DNA of 64,000 bases from Streptomyces sp. V1I1 (GCF_030817355.1 NZ_JAUSZH010000001.1:5022501-5086500); one strand, 5' to 3'. Shown: positions 10,473 to 22,756, counted from the first letter of the stretch. The notes: generated by a model not told the origin, from the sequence alone. Numbers and translations are program-made.

Positions 10473-12494
10473 ATGTCCCGAGGCAGTGTTGCTCCGAAGC
10501 CCGGGGAGCCGGGAGTCCGTACGGGGCGGGCTGCCGGACCGGGGCGTGAGCCTTCGCGATTCGGCCGTCTGCTCCATGGGGGACGGCCGCCCCAGGACAG
10601 TGCGCCCGGCGGCCCGATCCTCCGGCTCGTCATGCGCTGGGTGCGCCGTCCGCTGCTGCCGGCCGTCCGGCTGTGGCGGCGGAACATCCAGCTCAGGGTG
10701 GTCGCGGGCACACTGCTGATGTCGCTCGGCGTGGTGCTGCTGCTCGGCCTTGTAGTCATTGGGCAGGTGCGTAACGGTCTGCTCGACGCCAAGGGGAAGG
10801 CGGCCCAGAGTCAGGCGGCCGGTGGCTTCGCGGTGGCGCGCGAGAGGGCGAACGCGCCGGTCGGGCCCGGCGGGCAGGACGGCGCCACGACGGACGGCAG
10901 GACCGCCCGGAGCTCCTGGCGGTCCGATCTGGTGGAGCAGCTCGCCAGTGGTGGTCAGGGCGCGTTCAACGTGGTGGCGCTGAGTTCCGGCTCCGAGGAT
11001 GCGGGTTCCAGCCGCGGGCCCCGGACCTCGGGGAGCGTGGACTTTGCGAGCATCCCCGAGGGACTTCGGGAAGCCGTCGACCAGGGGACCGGGACGTACG
11101 AGACGTACATCCGGATCAAGTACAACAACGATGAGCACGAGCCGGAGCCCGGGCTGGTCATCGGTACGCGGCTGAACGACATCGAGGGCAATCCCTACGA
11201 GCTGTACTACCTCTTCCCGCTGGCGCAGGAGGAGCAGTCGCTCAGCCTGGTCAGGGGGACCCTCGCCACGGCCGGACTGTTCGTGGTGGTCCTGCTGGGA
11301 GCCATCGCCTGGCTGGTGGTGCGGCAGATTGTCACGCCCGTACGGATGGCCGCGGGGATCGCCGAGCGGCTCTCCGCGGGCCGCCTCCAGGAGCGGATGA
11401 AGGTCACCGGCGAGGACGACATCGCCAGACTGGGCGAGGCATTCAACAAGATGGCGCAGAACCTCCAGCTCAAGATCCAGCAGCTGGAGGAGCTCTCCCG
11501 CATGCAGCGGCGGTTCGTCTCGGACGTTTCGCACGAGCTGCGTACGCCGCTGACGACCGTACGGATGGCCGCCGATGTCATCCATGAGGCGCGCATCGAC
11601 TTCGATCCGGTGACGGCGCGTTCCGCCGAGTTGCTCGGGGATCAGCTCGACCGCTTCGAGTCGCTGCTCTCCGATCTGCTCGAGATCAGCCGCTTCGACG
11701 CGGGAGCGGCGGCGCTGGAGGCCGAGCCGATAGATCTGCGCGAGGTGGTACGGCGGGTGATCGGCGGCGCCGAGCCGCTGGCCGAGCGCAAGGGCAGCCG
11801 GATACGGGTGATCGGCGACGAGCAGCCGGTCGTGGCGGAGGCCGACCCCCGGCGTGTGGAGCGTGTCCTGCGGAACCTGGTCGTCAACGCCGTCGAGCAC
11901 GGCGAGGGCCGGGACGTGGTGGTGCGGATGGCAGTGGCCGGCGGGGCTGTCGCGGTCGCCGTGCGCGACTACGGGGTGGGACTGAAGCCGGGGGAGGCGA
12001 CCCGGGTGTTCAACCGCTTCTGGCGGGCGGATCCGGCGCGTGCCAGGACCACCGGCGGCACCGGGCTCGGTCTGTCCATCGCGGTCGAGGACGCCCGGCT
12101 GCACGGCGGCTGGCTGCAGGCGTGGGGTGAGCCAGGCGGGGGTTCGCAGTTCCGGCTGACCCTGCCGCGTACGGCGGACGAGCCGCTGCGCGGTTCGCCG
12201 ATACCGCTGGAGCCGGAGGACTCGCGGCAGAACAGGGAGCGTGCCCTGTCCGCAGAGCCGAAGGTGAGCGGGCACCTGCTGGCGTCCGTGCCCGTTCAGC
12301 CGGTGACGGACCGGTTGCCCCTGCCCGGGCCGCCGCGTGCTCCGGTGCGGCCTCGTACGGGTCCGACGGGCGTGAATCCCGCGGCGCTGCCGGGCAGCGG
12401 TGCCCGGGTGGTTGCGCGTCAGGTGGAGGAGCGGCACGACGACTCCGCGGCACAGGTTTCTTCGGACCGGGAGGACACGACTCGTGGGCGCTGA
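10473..12494 (+). CDS. mtrB: Sensor histidine kinase MtrB
   Basis: 673 residues. A ~70-residue basic, Pro/Gly-rich N-terminus precedes TM1 (AGTLLMSLGVVLLLGLVVIG), an extracytoplasmic sensor region, TM2 (LFVVVLLGAIAWLVV) and a HAMP domain (PVRMAAGIAERLSAGRLQER). The HisKA H-box FVSDVSHELRTPLTT carries phospho-His at about residue 354. The HATPase_c domain shows NLVVNAVEHGEG, DYGVGL and TGGTGLGLSIA. A ~100-residue disordered tail follows. It phosphorylates MtrA. Its last 11 bases overlap the lpqB start, indicating translational coupling. LpqB is known to modulate this kinase at the membrane. Confidence 0.95.
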   Translation: MSRGSVAPKPGEPGVRTGRAAGPGREPSRFGRLLHGGRPPQDSAPGGPILRLVMRWVRRPLLPAVRLWRRNIQLRVVAGTLLMSLGVVLLLGLVVIGQVRNGLLDAKGKAAQSQAAGGFAVARERANAPVGPGGQDGATTDGRTARSSWRSDLVEQLASGGQGAFNVVALSSGSEDAGSSRGPRTSGSVDFASIPEGLREAVDQGTGTYETYIRIKYNNDEHEPEPGLVIGTRLNDIEGNPYELYYLFPLAQEEQSLSLVRGTLATAGLFVVVLLGAIAWLVVRQIVTPVRMAAGIAERLSAGRLQERMKVTGEDDIARLGEAFNKMAQNLQLKIQQLEELSRMQRRFVSDVSHELRTPLTTVRMAADVIHEARIDFDPVTARSAELLGDQLDRFESLLSDLLEISRFDAGAAALEAEPIDLREVVRRVIGGAEPLAERKGSRIRVIGDEQPVVAEADPRRVERVLRNLVVNAVEHGEGRDVVVRMAVAGGAVAVAVRDYGVGLKPGEATRVFNRFWRADPARARTTGGTGLGLSIAVEDARLHGGWLQAWGEPGGGSQFRLTLPRTADEPLRGSPIPLEPEDSRQNRERALSAEPKVSGHLLASVPVQPVTDRLPLPGPPRAPVRPRTGPTGVNPAALPGSGARVVARQVEERHDDSAAQVSSDREDTTRGR

Positions 12495-14334
12495 TTCCCG
12501 TCGCAACGGCCGCCGAGGCGCGTTGCGCGTGTCGGCGCTGCTCGGCTGCGGCAGTGTTCTGATGGCCGGGTGCGCCTCGATGCCCGACAGCGGTGACATT
12601 CATGCCGTGAAGGCGTCCCAGGGCGCGGACTCGCAAGTGCGGGTGTACGCGGTGCCGCCGCGGAAGGGGGCCACTCCCCACGAGATCGTCACGGGCTTCC
12701 TGGAGGCGATGACCAGCGACGATGCCAATTTCGCAACCGCGCGGACGTATCTGATGCCGGAGACGTCCCAGAAGTGGCGGCCGGAGGCGGGCACCACGGT
12801 GCTGTCGGCCGCACCGGACGCGGGACAGGCAAGCCCGGGCGACGCGGAGAATCCGGGTATCGACTATCCGCTGTTGGGCAAGCAGATCGCCACGGTGGAC
12901 ACTCAGCACGCCTATCAGCCGGTCACGCCCACCGACTACCGCCGGACCATTCATCTGTCGCAGCAGAACGGTCCGGACGGCAAGCAGTGGCGTATCGACA
13001 ACCTGCCGCCGGGGCTGGTGCTCGGCGCATCCGACTTCCAGCGCAACTACCGCTCGGTGAACAAGTACTACTTCGCCTCCGGGCGGACCATCCTGGTGGC
13101 CGACCCGGTCTACATCCGGCAGCGGCTGGATCCGGTGACCCGGATGGATCCCGTCACGCAGTCGGTCAAGACGCTGCTGGACGGGCCGACGAACTGGTTG
13201 AAGCCAGTGGTCGAGTCGCCCTTCCCGACCGGTACGACGCTGAAGGAGGGCACCAAGGCGCTCGCGTTCGACGACCGTAACGCGCTGAAGGTGCCGCTCA
13301 ATGAGAAGGCGTCCAATGTGGACCGCCAGCAGTGCATGAAGATGGCGGCGCAGATCCTGTTCACTCTGAAGGATCTGAGGTCCACCAGGGTGGAGCAGGT
13401 GGAGCTGCAGCGTGCGAACGGCTCGCAGCTGTGTGTGCTCAACAGCGGTCAGGCGGAGGGTCACGCGCCGGACCACGTCTCGGGCAGGCCGGTCAACCAG
13501 TACTTCGTCGACGACAAGTTCCGGCTGGCGCTGCTGGCGGGCGGAGCGAAGGACATGACCGAGCCGGAGAACGTGCCGGGGCCGTTCGGCAATGGGCAGC
13601 TGCCCATGAGCATGGTCGGGGTGGCCCGCGACGAGCACACCGCCGCGGCGGTCTCGAAGGACAACAGCCGCCTGTACGTGTCGTCCATAGCCGCGGAGAG
13701 CGAGCTGGGCGACGCGGTGGTGAAGAGCGTCGGCAAGAGCACCCGCAACCGCCTTTCGGCCCCCAGCTGGGACGGGCGTGGCGATCTGTGGGTCGCGGAC
13801 CGCGACCCTGACCATCCGGCCCTGTGGCGTCTGGCGGACGGCGCGGGCCCGCCCCAGAACGTCAAGATCATCCCCGGGCTGGACGGCGCGCGCATCGAGG
13901 CGCTGAAGGTGTCCGCGGACGGTGTGCGGATCGCGCTGCTGCTGACGAAGGACGGGAAGACCACGCTGAAGATCGGACGCGTGGAGCGCCCGGGCCCCAA
14001 GGGCAGCCCAGTGGTGTCCGTCGCGGAACTGCGGCCTGCCGCACCGCAGATGGAGACAGTGACGGCCGTTTCCTGGGCCGGTCCCAGCAGGCTCGTGGTG
14101 GTCGGCAAGGAGTCCGGCGGGGTGCAGCAGGTGCGCTATATGCAGACGGACGGCTCGAGTTCGGACGTGAGCGTGCTGCCGGGGCTGAACCGGGTCAAGG
14201 CGGTCGCGGCGTGGGACGACGAGACTCGCCCGCTGGTGGCGCACTCCGAGGACGACGGCATCGTGCGGCTCCCGGTCGGCGCCAACTGGCAGACGCTGGT
14301 GAAGAAGGGCTCGTCGCCGGTCTACCCGGGGTAG
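12484..14334 (+). CDS. lpqB: Lipoprotein LpqB, accessory factor of MtrAB
   Basis: 616 residues from a GTG start at 12484, preceded by GGGAGGA. This start is chosen because it gives a twin-basic N-terminus (SRRNGRR), a hydrophobic stretch and the lipobox LMAGC with Cys30 as the lipidated residue. After the signal comes a GerMN (spore-germination-like) domain, about 200-330, and a C-terminal beta-propeller-like region. LpqB is anchored on the outer face of the membrane and influences MtrB signalling and septation or morphology. It overlaps mtrB by 11 bases. After the stop come 60-80 bases without a strong terminator before comF. Confidence 0.94.
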   Translation: MGADSRRNGRRGALRVSALLGCGSVLMAGCASMPDSGDIHAVKASQGADSQVRVYAVPPRKGATPHEIVTGFLEAMTSDDANFATARTYLMPETSQKWRPEAGTTVLSAAPDAGQASPGDAENPGIDYPLLGKQIATVDTQHAYQPVTPTDYRRTIHLSQQNGPDGKQWRIDNLPPGLVLGASDFQRNYRSVNKYYFASGRTILVADPVYIRQRLDPVTRMDPVTQSVKTLLDGPTNWLKPVVESPFPTGTTLKEGTKALAFDDRNALKVPLNEKASNVDRQQCMKMAAQILFTLKDLRSTRVEQVELQRANGSQLCVLNSGQAEGHAPDHVSGRPVNQYFVDDKFRLALLAGGAKDMTEPENVPGPFGNGQLPMSMVGVARDEHTAAAVSKDNSRLYVSSIAAESELGDAVVKSVGKSTRNRLSAPSWDGRGDLWVADRDPDHPALWRLADGAGPPQNVKIIPGLDGARIEALKVSADGVRIALLLTKDGKTTLKIGRVERPGPKGSPVVSVAELRPAAPQMETVTAVSWAGPSRLVVVGKESGGVQQVRYMQTDGSSSDVSVLPGLNRVKAVAAWDDETRPLVAHSEDDGIVRLPVGANWQTLVKKGSSPVYPG

Positions 14335-14415
14335 TCACGCCCGGCTCAGACCCATTTACGGAGAGTTATCCACAGGGGTGGCACAGCTCTCCAGCTGTTG
14401 GCAGAGTGGGTTGCC

Positions 14416-15141
14416 ATGCGGGCCTGGTGGAGGGAAATCTCCGGTCTGGTGCTGCCGGTCGACTGCGGCGGCTGCGGCACTCCGCGTACCCCGCTGTGCG
14501 AGGAGTGCGCGGAGGCGCTGTACGGCACGGCAGCGCGCCGGGCGAGGCCTGTGCCGGAGCCCGCGGGCCTGCCGGTGGTGCACGCCGCCGCACCGTATGC
14601 CGATGCGGTACGCGCGGTGTTGCTTGCCCATAAGGAGCGGGGAGCGCTGGGGCTGGCCCGGCCCCTGGGCGTCGCGCTGGCCGGGGCGGTGCGAGCCGGC
14701 TTCCCGCGGTCCGCCCGGGAAGCGGGGCCGCTGCTGCTCGTACCGGTGCCGTCGGCGCGGCGAGCGGTCAGAGAGCGGGGGCACGACGCGGCGCGGCGGA
14801 TCGCTCTGGCCGCCGCGGGCGAGCTGCGGCGTACGGGGACGGAGGCGAGGGCGCTTCCGGTGCTGCGGCAGGGGCGGGCAGTGGCCGACCAGTCGGGCCT
14901 CACGGCCCGTGGACGGGTGGCGAATCTGGCGGGGGCCCTGGAGGTCGCGGCCGGCGGCGGACGGCTTCTGGAGGGCGGTCGGGCGGTGCTGGTGGACGAT
15001 CTCATGACGACGGGGGCGTCGCTGGTCGAGGCGGCGCGGGCGCTGCGCGCGGCCGCGGGGCTGCGATTTCCCGGCCCCATGCAGCTGAGCGCAGCCGTTG
15101 TCGCGGTCCCGCCACTCTCTTTCCGAATGAACCGGAACTGA
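14416..15141 (+). CDS. ComF-family phosphoribosyltransferase-like protein
   Basis: 241 residues. The N-terminal Cys pairs (DCGGCGTP and LCEECAEAL) form a presumed zinc-binding knuckle. A type I phosphoribosyltransferase domain follows, with LLVPVPSARRAVRERGHD and the PRPP-binding loop AVLVDDLMTTGAS. In Gram-positives ComF is linked to DNA uptake and in others (GntX) to nucleotide or nutrient use; its role in Streptomyces is unproven. The ATG at 14416 was chosen; a TTG at 14398 adds six residues. It follows lpqB, a conserved neighbourhood in actinobacteria. Confidence 0.88.
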   Translation: MRAWWREISGLVLPVDCGGCGTPRTPLCEECAEALYGTAARRARPVPEPAGLPVVHAAAPYADAVRAVLLAHKERGALGLARPLGVALAGAVRAGFPRSAREAGPLLLVPVPSARRAVRERGHDAARRIALAAAGELRRTGTEARALPVLRQGRAVADQSGLTARGRVANLAGALEVAAGGGRLLEGGRAVLVDDLMTTGASLVEAARALRAAAGLRFPGPMQLSAAVVAVPPLSFRMNRN

Positions 15142-15482
15142 CAGAGTAGTCGGAACGTTGCAGGTAGTGAGAGGAGAAATACCCCTGAACGGAGGTACGC
15201 GCTGGTAGCGGGTGCCGACAGCGCTCCGATCGAGCTATGTTCGGTTGTGAGGAATGGCGATCGCCGTACCTCACCGAATGTACTGCCGTGCTTCCGGGCT
15301 TTCGGTCAGAGATTCGAGGAAATACCAGCCTCGAAAGTTGGTGGGGTGGGGATCTTGTCGACTGGGGAGGAGGAGGTGAAAGTCGCCAAGTCCGAGGCTC
15401 CGGTGATCACCGGAGTCTGGTGCAACAGGGAGACGCTCCGCAGCCTGCGAGCGGGCGGGGCTATCCGGGAACGGAGTTCTGC
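15142..15482 (+). promoter_or_regulatory. Long hpf leader with palindrome and possible short upstream frame
   Basis: This 341-base gap before hpf holds no recognised gene. An exact 18-bp palindrome, CTCCGGTGATCACCGGAG, lies at 15398-15415, 68 bases before the hpf start. A GTG at 15376 has an excellent GGAGGAGGA upstream of it. It would open a 59-residue frame beginning VKVAKSEAPVITG that ends at 15555, inside hpf in another frame. The palindrome falls inside that frame. Whether this is a leader peptide, an operator or chance cannot be told from sequence. Confidence 0.4.
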
Positions 15483-16172
15483 GTGGACATCGTCGTCAAG
15501 GGCCGCAAGACCGAGGTGCCCGAGCGGTTCCGCAAGCACGTGGCCGAGAAGCTGAAGCTGGACAAGATCCAGAAGCTCGACGGCAAGGTGATCAGCCTGG
15601 ACGTCGAGGTGTCCAAGGAGCACAACCCGCGGCAGGCCGACCGTTCCGACCGAGTGGAGATCACTCTCCACTCCCGAGGCCCGGTGATCCGGGCGGAGGC
15701 GGCGGCCGGCGACCCGTACGCAGCACTCGACCTCGCTACCGGCAAGCTGGAGGCGCGGCTGCGCAAGCAGCATGAGAAGCGCCACAACCGCCGTGGCAAC
15801 GGCCGCATTTCGGCGTCCGAAGTGGCTGATGTCGTTCCCGGCGTCGCCGAGTTGAACGCCAATGGCCGGCCGCACGCCGAAGAGGCGTCGGAATCCATTC
15901 CCACCACCAGGATCGGTTCGCTCGAAATCCAGGGCGAGGGACCGCTGGTGGTCCGCGAGAAGGTCCACACCGCAGCACCGATGACGCTCGACCAGGCGCT
16001 CTACGAGATGGAGCTGGTCGGGCACGACTTCTACCTCTTCGTCGACTCCGAGACGAAGCAGCCCAGTGTCGTCTACCGACGGCACGCCTATGACTATGGC
16101 GTCATCCACCTGGAGACCGACCCGCTGGCGGGATCCGAGGCTGGCGGCGCCGGAGGTGCGCTCGGCGGCTGA
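15483..16172 (+). CDS. hpf: Long-form ribosome hibernation promoting factor
   Basis: 229 residues from a GTG start with GGAG six bases upstream. The S30AE domain (about 1-105) begins DIVVKGRKTEVPERFRKHV and binds the 30S decoding region. A basic linker (RKQHEKRHNRRGNGR) leads to the C-terminal dimerisation domain (about 160-220), which contains TLDQALYEMELVGHDFYLFVD and VYRRHAYDYGVIHL. The long form dimerises 70S ribosomes into inactive 100S particles in stationary phase or stress. An alternative upstream start in the same frame would add ~80 residues with no similarity. A hairpin follows at 16196-16235. Confidence 0.94.
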   Translation: MDIVVKGRKTEVPERFRKHVAEKLKLDKIQKLDGKVISLDVEVSKEHNPRQADRSDRVEITLHSRGPVIRAEAAAGDPYAALDLATGKLEARLRKQHEKRHNRRGNGRISASEVADVVPGVAELNANGRPHAEEASESIPTTRIGSLEIQGEGPLVVREKVHTAAPMTLDQALYEMELVGHDFYLFVDSETKQPSVVYRRHAYDYGVIHLETDPLAGSEAGGAGGALGG

Positions 16173-16195
16173 CGACGGCCGCCACAGCAGGTAGG

Positions 16196-16235
16196 TGGTG
16201 CCCCTGGAGCGCCCCGTGCGCCCCCAGGGGCACCA
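16196..16235 (+). terminator. Hairpin downstream of hpf
   Basis: A perfect 12-bp stem, TGGTGCCCCTGG pairing with CCAGGGGCACCA, has a 16-nt loop and no T run, as is common for Streptomyces terminators. It starts 24 bases after the hpf stop. Confidence 0.6.
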
Positions 16236-16367
16236 TCGTGCGACCACTGGATCACCGCTCTTCGGTCCGGGCATGAAAGCATGGCCTCGCAAGCCAACCG
16301 GTGCGCTGTGCACTGACGTTGGCTGACCACACGTGATCTTCAGGCCACGGCCTCAGGGGGAGGAACG

Positions 16368-17123
16368 ATGACGGACAGCTTCGGGCCGGTTCGCGACGAC
16401 GACGCGGACCACGCCGGTGCCCCAGTCGTCGCTGCCGACGCGGACCACGGCAGCTCCCGCAAGGAGCCGATCCGGGTCCTGGTGGTGGACGACCACGCCC
16501 TGTTCCGGCGCGGGCTGGAGATCGTCCTTGCTCAGGAGGAGGACATCCAGGTCGTCGGCGAGGCGGGCGACGGCGCGGAGGCCGTCGACAAGGCGGCCGA
16601 TCTGCTGCCCGACATCGTGCTGATGGATGTGCGGATGCCCAAGCGTGGTGGCATCGAGGCCTGTACGTCCATCAAGGAGGTGGCCCCCAGCGCGAAGATC
16701 ATCATGTTGACGATCAGCGACGAGGAGGCCGACCTCTACGACGCGATCAAGGCGGGCGCCACGGGTTATCTCCTCAAGGAGATCTCCACCGACGAGGTGG
16801 CCACGGCGATCCGCGCGGTGGCGGACGGGCAGTCGCAGATCAGCCCGTCCATGGCGTCCAAGCTGCTCACCGAGTTCAAGTCGATGATCCAGCGCACCGA
16901 CGAGCGCAGACTTGTGCCCGCGCCCCGGCTCACCGAACGGGAGCTGGAGGTGCTCAAGCTCGTCGCCACGGGGATGAACAACCGCGACATCGCCAAGGAG
17001 TTGTTCATTTCCGAGAACACCGTGAAGAACCACGTCCGCAACATCCTGGAGAAGCTGCAGCTGCACTCCAGGATGGAGGCCGTGGTCTACGCGATGCGGG
17101 AAAAGATCCTCGAGATCCGGTAG
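16368..17123 (+). CDS. NarL/LuxR-family orphan response regulator
   Basis: 251 residues. After a ~32-residue acidic N-terminal extension, the receiver domain has [11 protein letters not shown], phosphoacceptor Asp87 ([13 protein letters not shown]) and the KEIS switch lysine. The C-terminal LuxR-type helix-turn-helix is [20 protein letters not shown] and [19 protein letters not shown]. No histidine kinase lies nearby, so it is an orphan in this window. An AGGGGGAGGA stands immediately upstream of the ATG. It is conserved next to hpf and secA in Streptomyces as I recall it. The regulon is not deducible here. Confidence 0.92.
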   Translation: MTDSFGPVRDDDADHAGAPVVAADADHGSSRKEPIRVLVVDDHALFRRGLEIVLAQEEDIQVVGEAGDGAEAVDKAADLLPDIVLMDVRMPKRGGIEACTSIKEVAPSAKIIMLTISDEEADLYDAIKAGATGYLLKEISTDEVATAIRAVADGQSQISPSMASKLLTEFKSMIQRTDERRLVPAPRLTERELEVLKLVATGMNNRDIAKELFISENTVKNHVRNILEKLQLHSRMEAVVYAMREKILEIR

Positions 17124-17143
17124 CGGTCACCCGCGGGCAAGGG

Positions 17144-18307
17144 TCAGGAAACGGCCCGGACGAGGTCCGCGGTGAGTTCGGGGCGGTCGACCCGTTCGAT
17201 GCGTACGGAATCGCAGCCGACCCACTCCGCCGCCTCGCGCAGCGCCTGCGCCATGGGTGCCACAGACTTCGAGCCGTGCAGGGACACCTGGCGTGCCACC
17301 AGCGTCGAGCCCTCGCGGGCCGGGTCGACGCGGCCCAGCAGCTTTCCGCCCGACAGTAGCGGCATCGCGAAGTAGCCGTACACCCGCTTGGGCTTGGGGA
17401 CGTATGCCTCGAGGCGGTGCGTGAAGCCGAAGATCCGCTCGGTGCGCGCCCGTTCCCAGATGAGCGAGTCGAACGGCGAGAGCAGGGTCGTACGATGCCG
17501 GCCGCGCGGCTCGGAGGCCAGCGCCTGCGGGTCCGCCCAGGCGGGCTTGGACCAGCCCTCGACCGTCACCGGCACCAGCCCGGAGTCCGCGACCACCGCG
17601 TCGAACTGCTCGCCCTTGAGGCGGTGGTAGTCCGCGATGTCCGCGCGGGTGCCGACGCCGAGCGCCTCGCCCGCGAGCCGGACGAGCCGGCGCACGCACT
17701 CCGTGTCGTCCAGCTCGTCGTGCAGCAGGTCGTCGGGGATGGCCCGCTCGGCGAGGTCGTACACCCGCTTCCAGCTGCGCCGCTCGGTGCACACCACCTC
17801 GCCGTACATCAGCGCGCGCTCGACGGCGACCTTCGAGGCCGACCAGTCCCACCACTCCCCGCCGTTCTTCGCGCCGCCCAACTCCGTCGAGGTGAGCGGG
17901 CCTTCGGCGCGCAGCTGCTTGACGACCGTGTCGTACGTACCGTCCGGGAGGTCGTGGTTCCAGTGCGGGCGGGCGCGGTAGGCGCGGCGGCGGAAGGCGA
18001 AGTGCGGCCATTCCTCGACGGGCAGGATGCAGGCCGCGTGCGACCAGTACTCGAAGCTGTGACCCTCGGTCCAGTACGCGTCCTCGACCGTCCTGCGGCC
18101 GACCGCGCCGAGCCGGGCGTACGGAATCAGCTCGTGCGAGCGCGCCAGCACCGAGATCGTGTCCAGCTGTACGGCGCCGAGGTGCCGCAGCACGCCCCGC
18201 ACCCCGGCCCGCCTGTCGGGCGCGCCCAGGAACCCTTGGGCGCGCAGCGCTATGCGGCGGGCTTCGTCGGCGGACAGTTCGGCGGCGGGCCGCGGCACAG
18301 GGGTCAT
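17144..18307 (-). CDS. AlkX/YcaQ-type DNA glycosylase (HTH_42 family)
   Basis: 387 residues. The winged-helix family (DUF1006/HTH_42) shows LRHLGAVQLDTISVLARSHE near the N-terminus and TEGHSFEYWSHAACILP. Members unhook interstrand crosslinks or remove bulky alkyl adducts. The subfamily key is the QxQ versus QxD catalytic motif. This protein has QLD, which places it with E. coli YcaQ (AlkX) rather than with antibiotic self-resistance AlkZ (QxQ). The ATG at 18307 is chosen over one 10 codons upstream because homology starts there. It converges on the response regulator gene with only 20 bases between them. Confidence 0.85.
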   Translation of the reverse strand: MTPVPRPAAELSADEARRIALRAQGFLGAPDRRAGVRGVLRHLGAVQLDTISVLARSHELIPYARLGAVGRRTVEDAYWTEGHSFEYWSHAACILPVEEWPHFAFRRRAYRARPHWNHDLPDGTYDTVVKQLRAEGPLTSTELGGAKNGGEWWDWSASKVAVERALMYGEVVCTERRSWKRVYDLAERAIPDDLLHDELDDTECVRRLVRLAGEALGVGTRADIADYHRLKGEQFDAVVADSGLVPVTVEGWSKPAWADPQALASEPRGRHRTTLLSPFDSLIWERARTERIFGFTHRLEAYVPKPKRVYGYFAMPLLSGGKLLGRVDPAREGSTLVARQVSLHGSKSVAPMAQALREAAEWVGCDSVRIERVDRPELTADLVRAVS

Positions 18308-18359
18308 GGTCGGCACCCTAGACGGCGGCACTGACAATCGGCCCGGGCGGACAACCGGC

Positions 18360-18500
18360 CCGGCCGCGAGGCCCTGCCAGGCCCGGCTCCCTGCCAGGCA
18401 GGCCCGGCATCGTCAGGCCCGGCATCGGCAGGCCAGGCCAGGCCTCGCCCTGTCATCCCCGTCCTGTCATCCCCGTCCCGTCATCTCCGCCTCCCGTCAG
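18360..18500. repeat. Short-unit degenerate direct repeats
   Basis: The gap between the two minus-strand genes is filled with repeats of CAGGCCCGGC/CAGGCCAGGC units (18376-18450), then three copies of a TGTCATCCCCGTCC-like unit (18451-18490). This slippage-type, low-complexity DNA has no coding signal. Confidence 0.75.
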
Positions 18501-19072
18501 CTCCGGGTCGGGAGATACGGATGGGTGCTCGTCAGTCCCAGGTCGGACGGGAGTAGAGCGCCCACCCAGGTGTCCCTGAGGGTGTCCTTGTTGAGCAGGG
18601 CCGCGCGCAGCGCCCCCTCGACGACGAAGCCGGCTTTCTCGGCGACGGCCCGCGAGCCCGCGTTGCCCACCTCCGCCCGCCACTCGAGGCGCGTCGCGCC
18701 CAGCCCGGCGAAGGCCCAGTGCGCCACGGCCCCCACGGTCTCCGCCATGATGCCGCGCCCGCGGTGCTCCTTGGCCGTCCAGAAGCCGATCTCCCAGGTG
18801 CCCGACAAAGTGCGCAGGGTCACCGCGACCGACGCCATCAGCGGGCCGCCCGCGCGCGGCAGTACCGCGAAGGTGCACATCGTTCCGGAGTGCCAGCCGT
18901 CCGGCACCATCTGCCCGGTGAAGTCGGCCGCGTGCTGCCGCTCGTAAGGCGAGGGAACCGTCGTCCACCGCTGGATGTCGGGATCCTGGCAGGCCTGGTA
19001 CACCGCCTCCGTATCGTCGGTCGTGAACGTGCGCAGCAGCAGGCGCTCGGTGGTGAGGGTGATCGGCTCCAT
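18497..19072 (-). CDS. GNAT-family N-acetyltransferase (RimJ/RimL-like)
   Basis: 191 residues. It begins [22 protein letters not shown], the usual strand 1 of RimJ-type acetyltransferases. The acetyl-CoA-binding signature is [12 protein letters not shown], and [19 protein letters not shown] forms motif B. The ATG at 19072 is the first start compatible with the family fold; the open frame upstream is unrelated. The substrate (protein N-terminus or a small molecule) is unknown. The gene is divergent from secA with ~240 bases between the starts. Confidence 0.87.
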   Translation of the reverse strand: MEPITLTTERLLLRTFTTDDTEAVYQACQDPDIQRWTTVPSPYERQHAADFTGQMVPDGWHSGTMCTFAVLPRAGGPLMASVAVTLRTLSGTWEIGFWTAKEHRGRGIMAETVGAVAHWAFAGLGATRLEWRAEVGNAGSRAVAEKAGFVVEGALRAALLNKDTLRDTWVGALLPSDLGLTSTHPYLPTRS

Positions 19073-19312
19073 AGCCGGATTCTTGTCAGGTCCGCGGAGG
19101 GAAGCGAGCACTTTTCGTACCTCACCGGCACCTTCCACGCGTCCCGCGCGTTCTATTTGCGGATGACAGCAGGCCTGGCTGACGGCGGACCTCCCGACCT
19201 GGTGGGGTCCTCGCTTACGATGGCCGTTGCGGTGGGGCCCACCTGCCGTGCCCGCGCCAGTGTCCATAACACGACCCAGTGCCAGGCCCGATTGGCAAGG
19301 AGACCAACCTCA

Positions 19313-22132
<2,820 letters not shown>

Positions 22133-22150
22133 CGCCTGTACGAGAGTCGT

Positions 22151-22195
22151 AAGGCCGGGGCCGGACATCCATTGCGGTGTCCGGCCCCGGCCGTT
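22151..22195 (+). terminator. Terminator of secA
   Basis: A 15-bp GC-rich stem, GGCCGGGGCCGGACA pairing with TGTCCGGCCCCGGCC, has an ~9-nt loop and is followed by GTTTCGCTTT. It lies between the secA stop and the converging NTF2-like gene and could serve both. Confidence 0.88.
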
Positions 22196-22217
22196 TCGCT
22201 TTCCGTTCTCTTGGTGC

Positions 22218-22733
22218 TCAGGGGCCGGCGGTGGCGCGGCCCAGGCCGAGGCGGCGCGCGGTCCGGGTCATCGCCTGCGACATCCTCGACGGCATCGAGT
22301 CGGGTGCGGGGACGGTGACGGGGCGCACCCGGCCGTTGTGGATGGCGGTGATCCGCCAGCCGTCGTCGGTGTTCACGACGACGATCGTCTGGCGCGACAA
22401 GCGGCGCTTGGGGAGCTTGGAGCGCCACGGCATGAGCACGGACGCGGTGCCGTACACGATCGCGACGTCGGGCGTGACGTAGCGGATCGCCTCGATTTCG
22501 CCGACGAGGGCGGAGCCGGTGAGCACCCCGCGGAACAGCTTGTCGTGGTTGGCCTGGTGCTCGGCGAGCCCCACGGCTCGTGTGCCGTCGTACGAGACGT
22601 AGTCCGAGTCCTCGGTGAAGCAGGCGCCGAAGGCGACCGCGTCGCCGTCGGTCCAGGCCTGCATGAAGCGCTGGAAGAGGTCCTCGATGTGACTGTCGAC
22701 GCGACCGTCGCTCTTGTGCTGCTGGGTACCCAT
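22218..22733 (-). CDS. SgcJ/EcaC-type NTF2-like (SnoaL-fold) protein
   Basis: 171 residues. NTF2-like fold: the N-terminal helix HIEDLFQRFMQAWTDGDAVAFGACF, followed by DSDYVSYDGT, TPDVAIVYGTASVL and the closing strand DDGWRITAIHNGRV, is typical of the SgcJ/EcaC (DUF4440-like) family. A ~35-residue basic tail follows. These small dimeric proteins have varied or unknown catalytic roles, so no substrate is suggested. It is divergently transcribed from the MarR regulator across 62 bases containing a repeated CTTACGA, which suggests control by that regulator. Confidence 0.82.
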   Translation of the reverse strand: MGTQQHKSDGRVDSHIEDLFQRFMQAWTDGDAVAFGACFTEDSDYVSYDGTRAVGLAEHQANHDKLFRGVLTGSALVGEIEAIRYVTPDVAIVYGTASVLMPWRSKLPKRRLSRQTIVVVNTDDGWRITAIHNGRVRPVTVPAPDSMPSRMSQAMTRTARRLGLGRATAGP

Positions 22734-22756
22734 GGCTTTGCCCTCCTGATGTTATC

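Noticed and set aside
18360..18500. Regulatory RNA or riboswitch in the CAGGCCCGGC repeats
   Set aside because: The sequence is degenerate slippage-type repeats without a distinctive fold.
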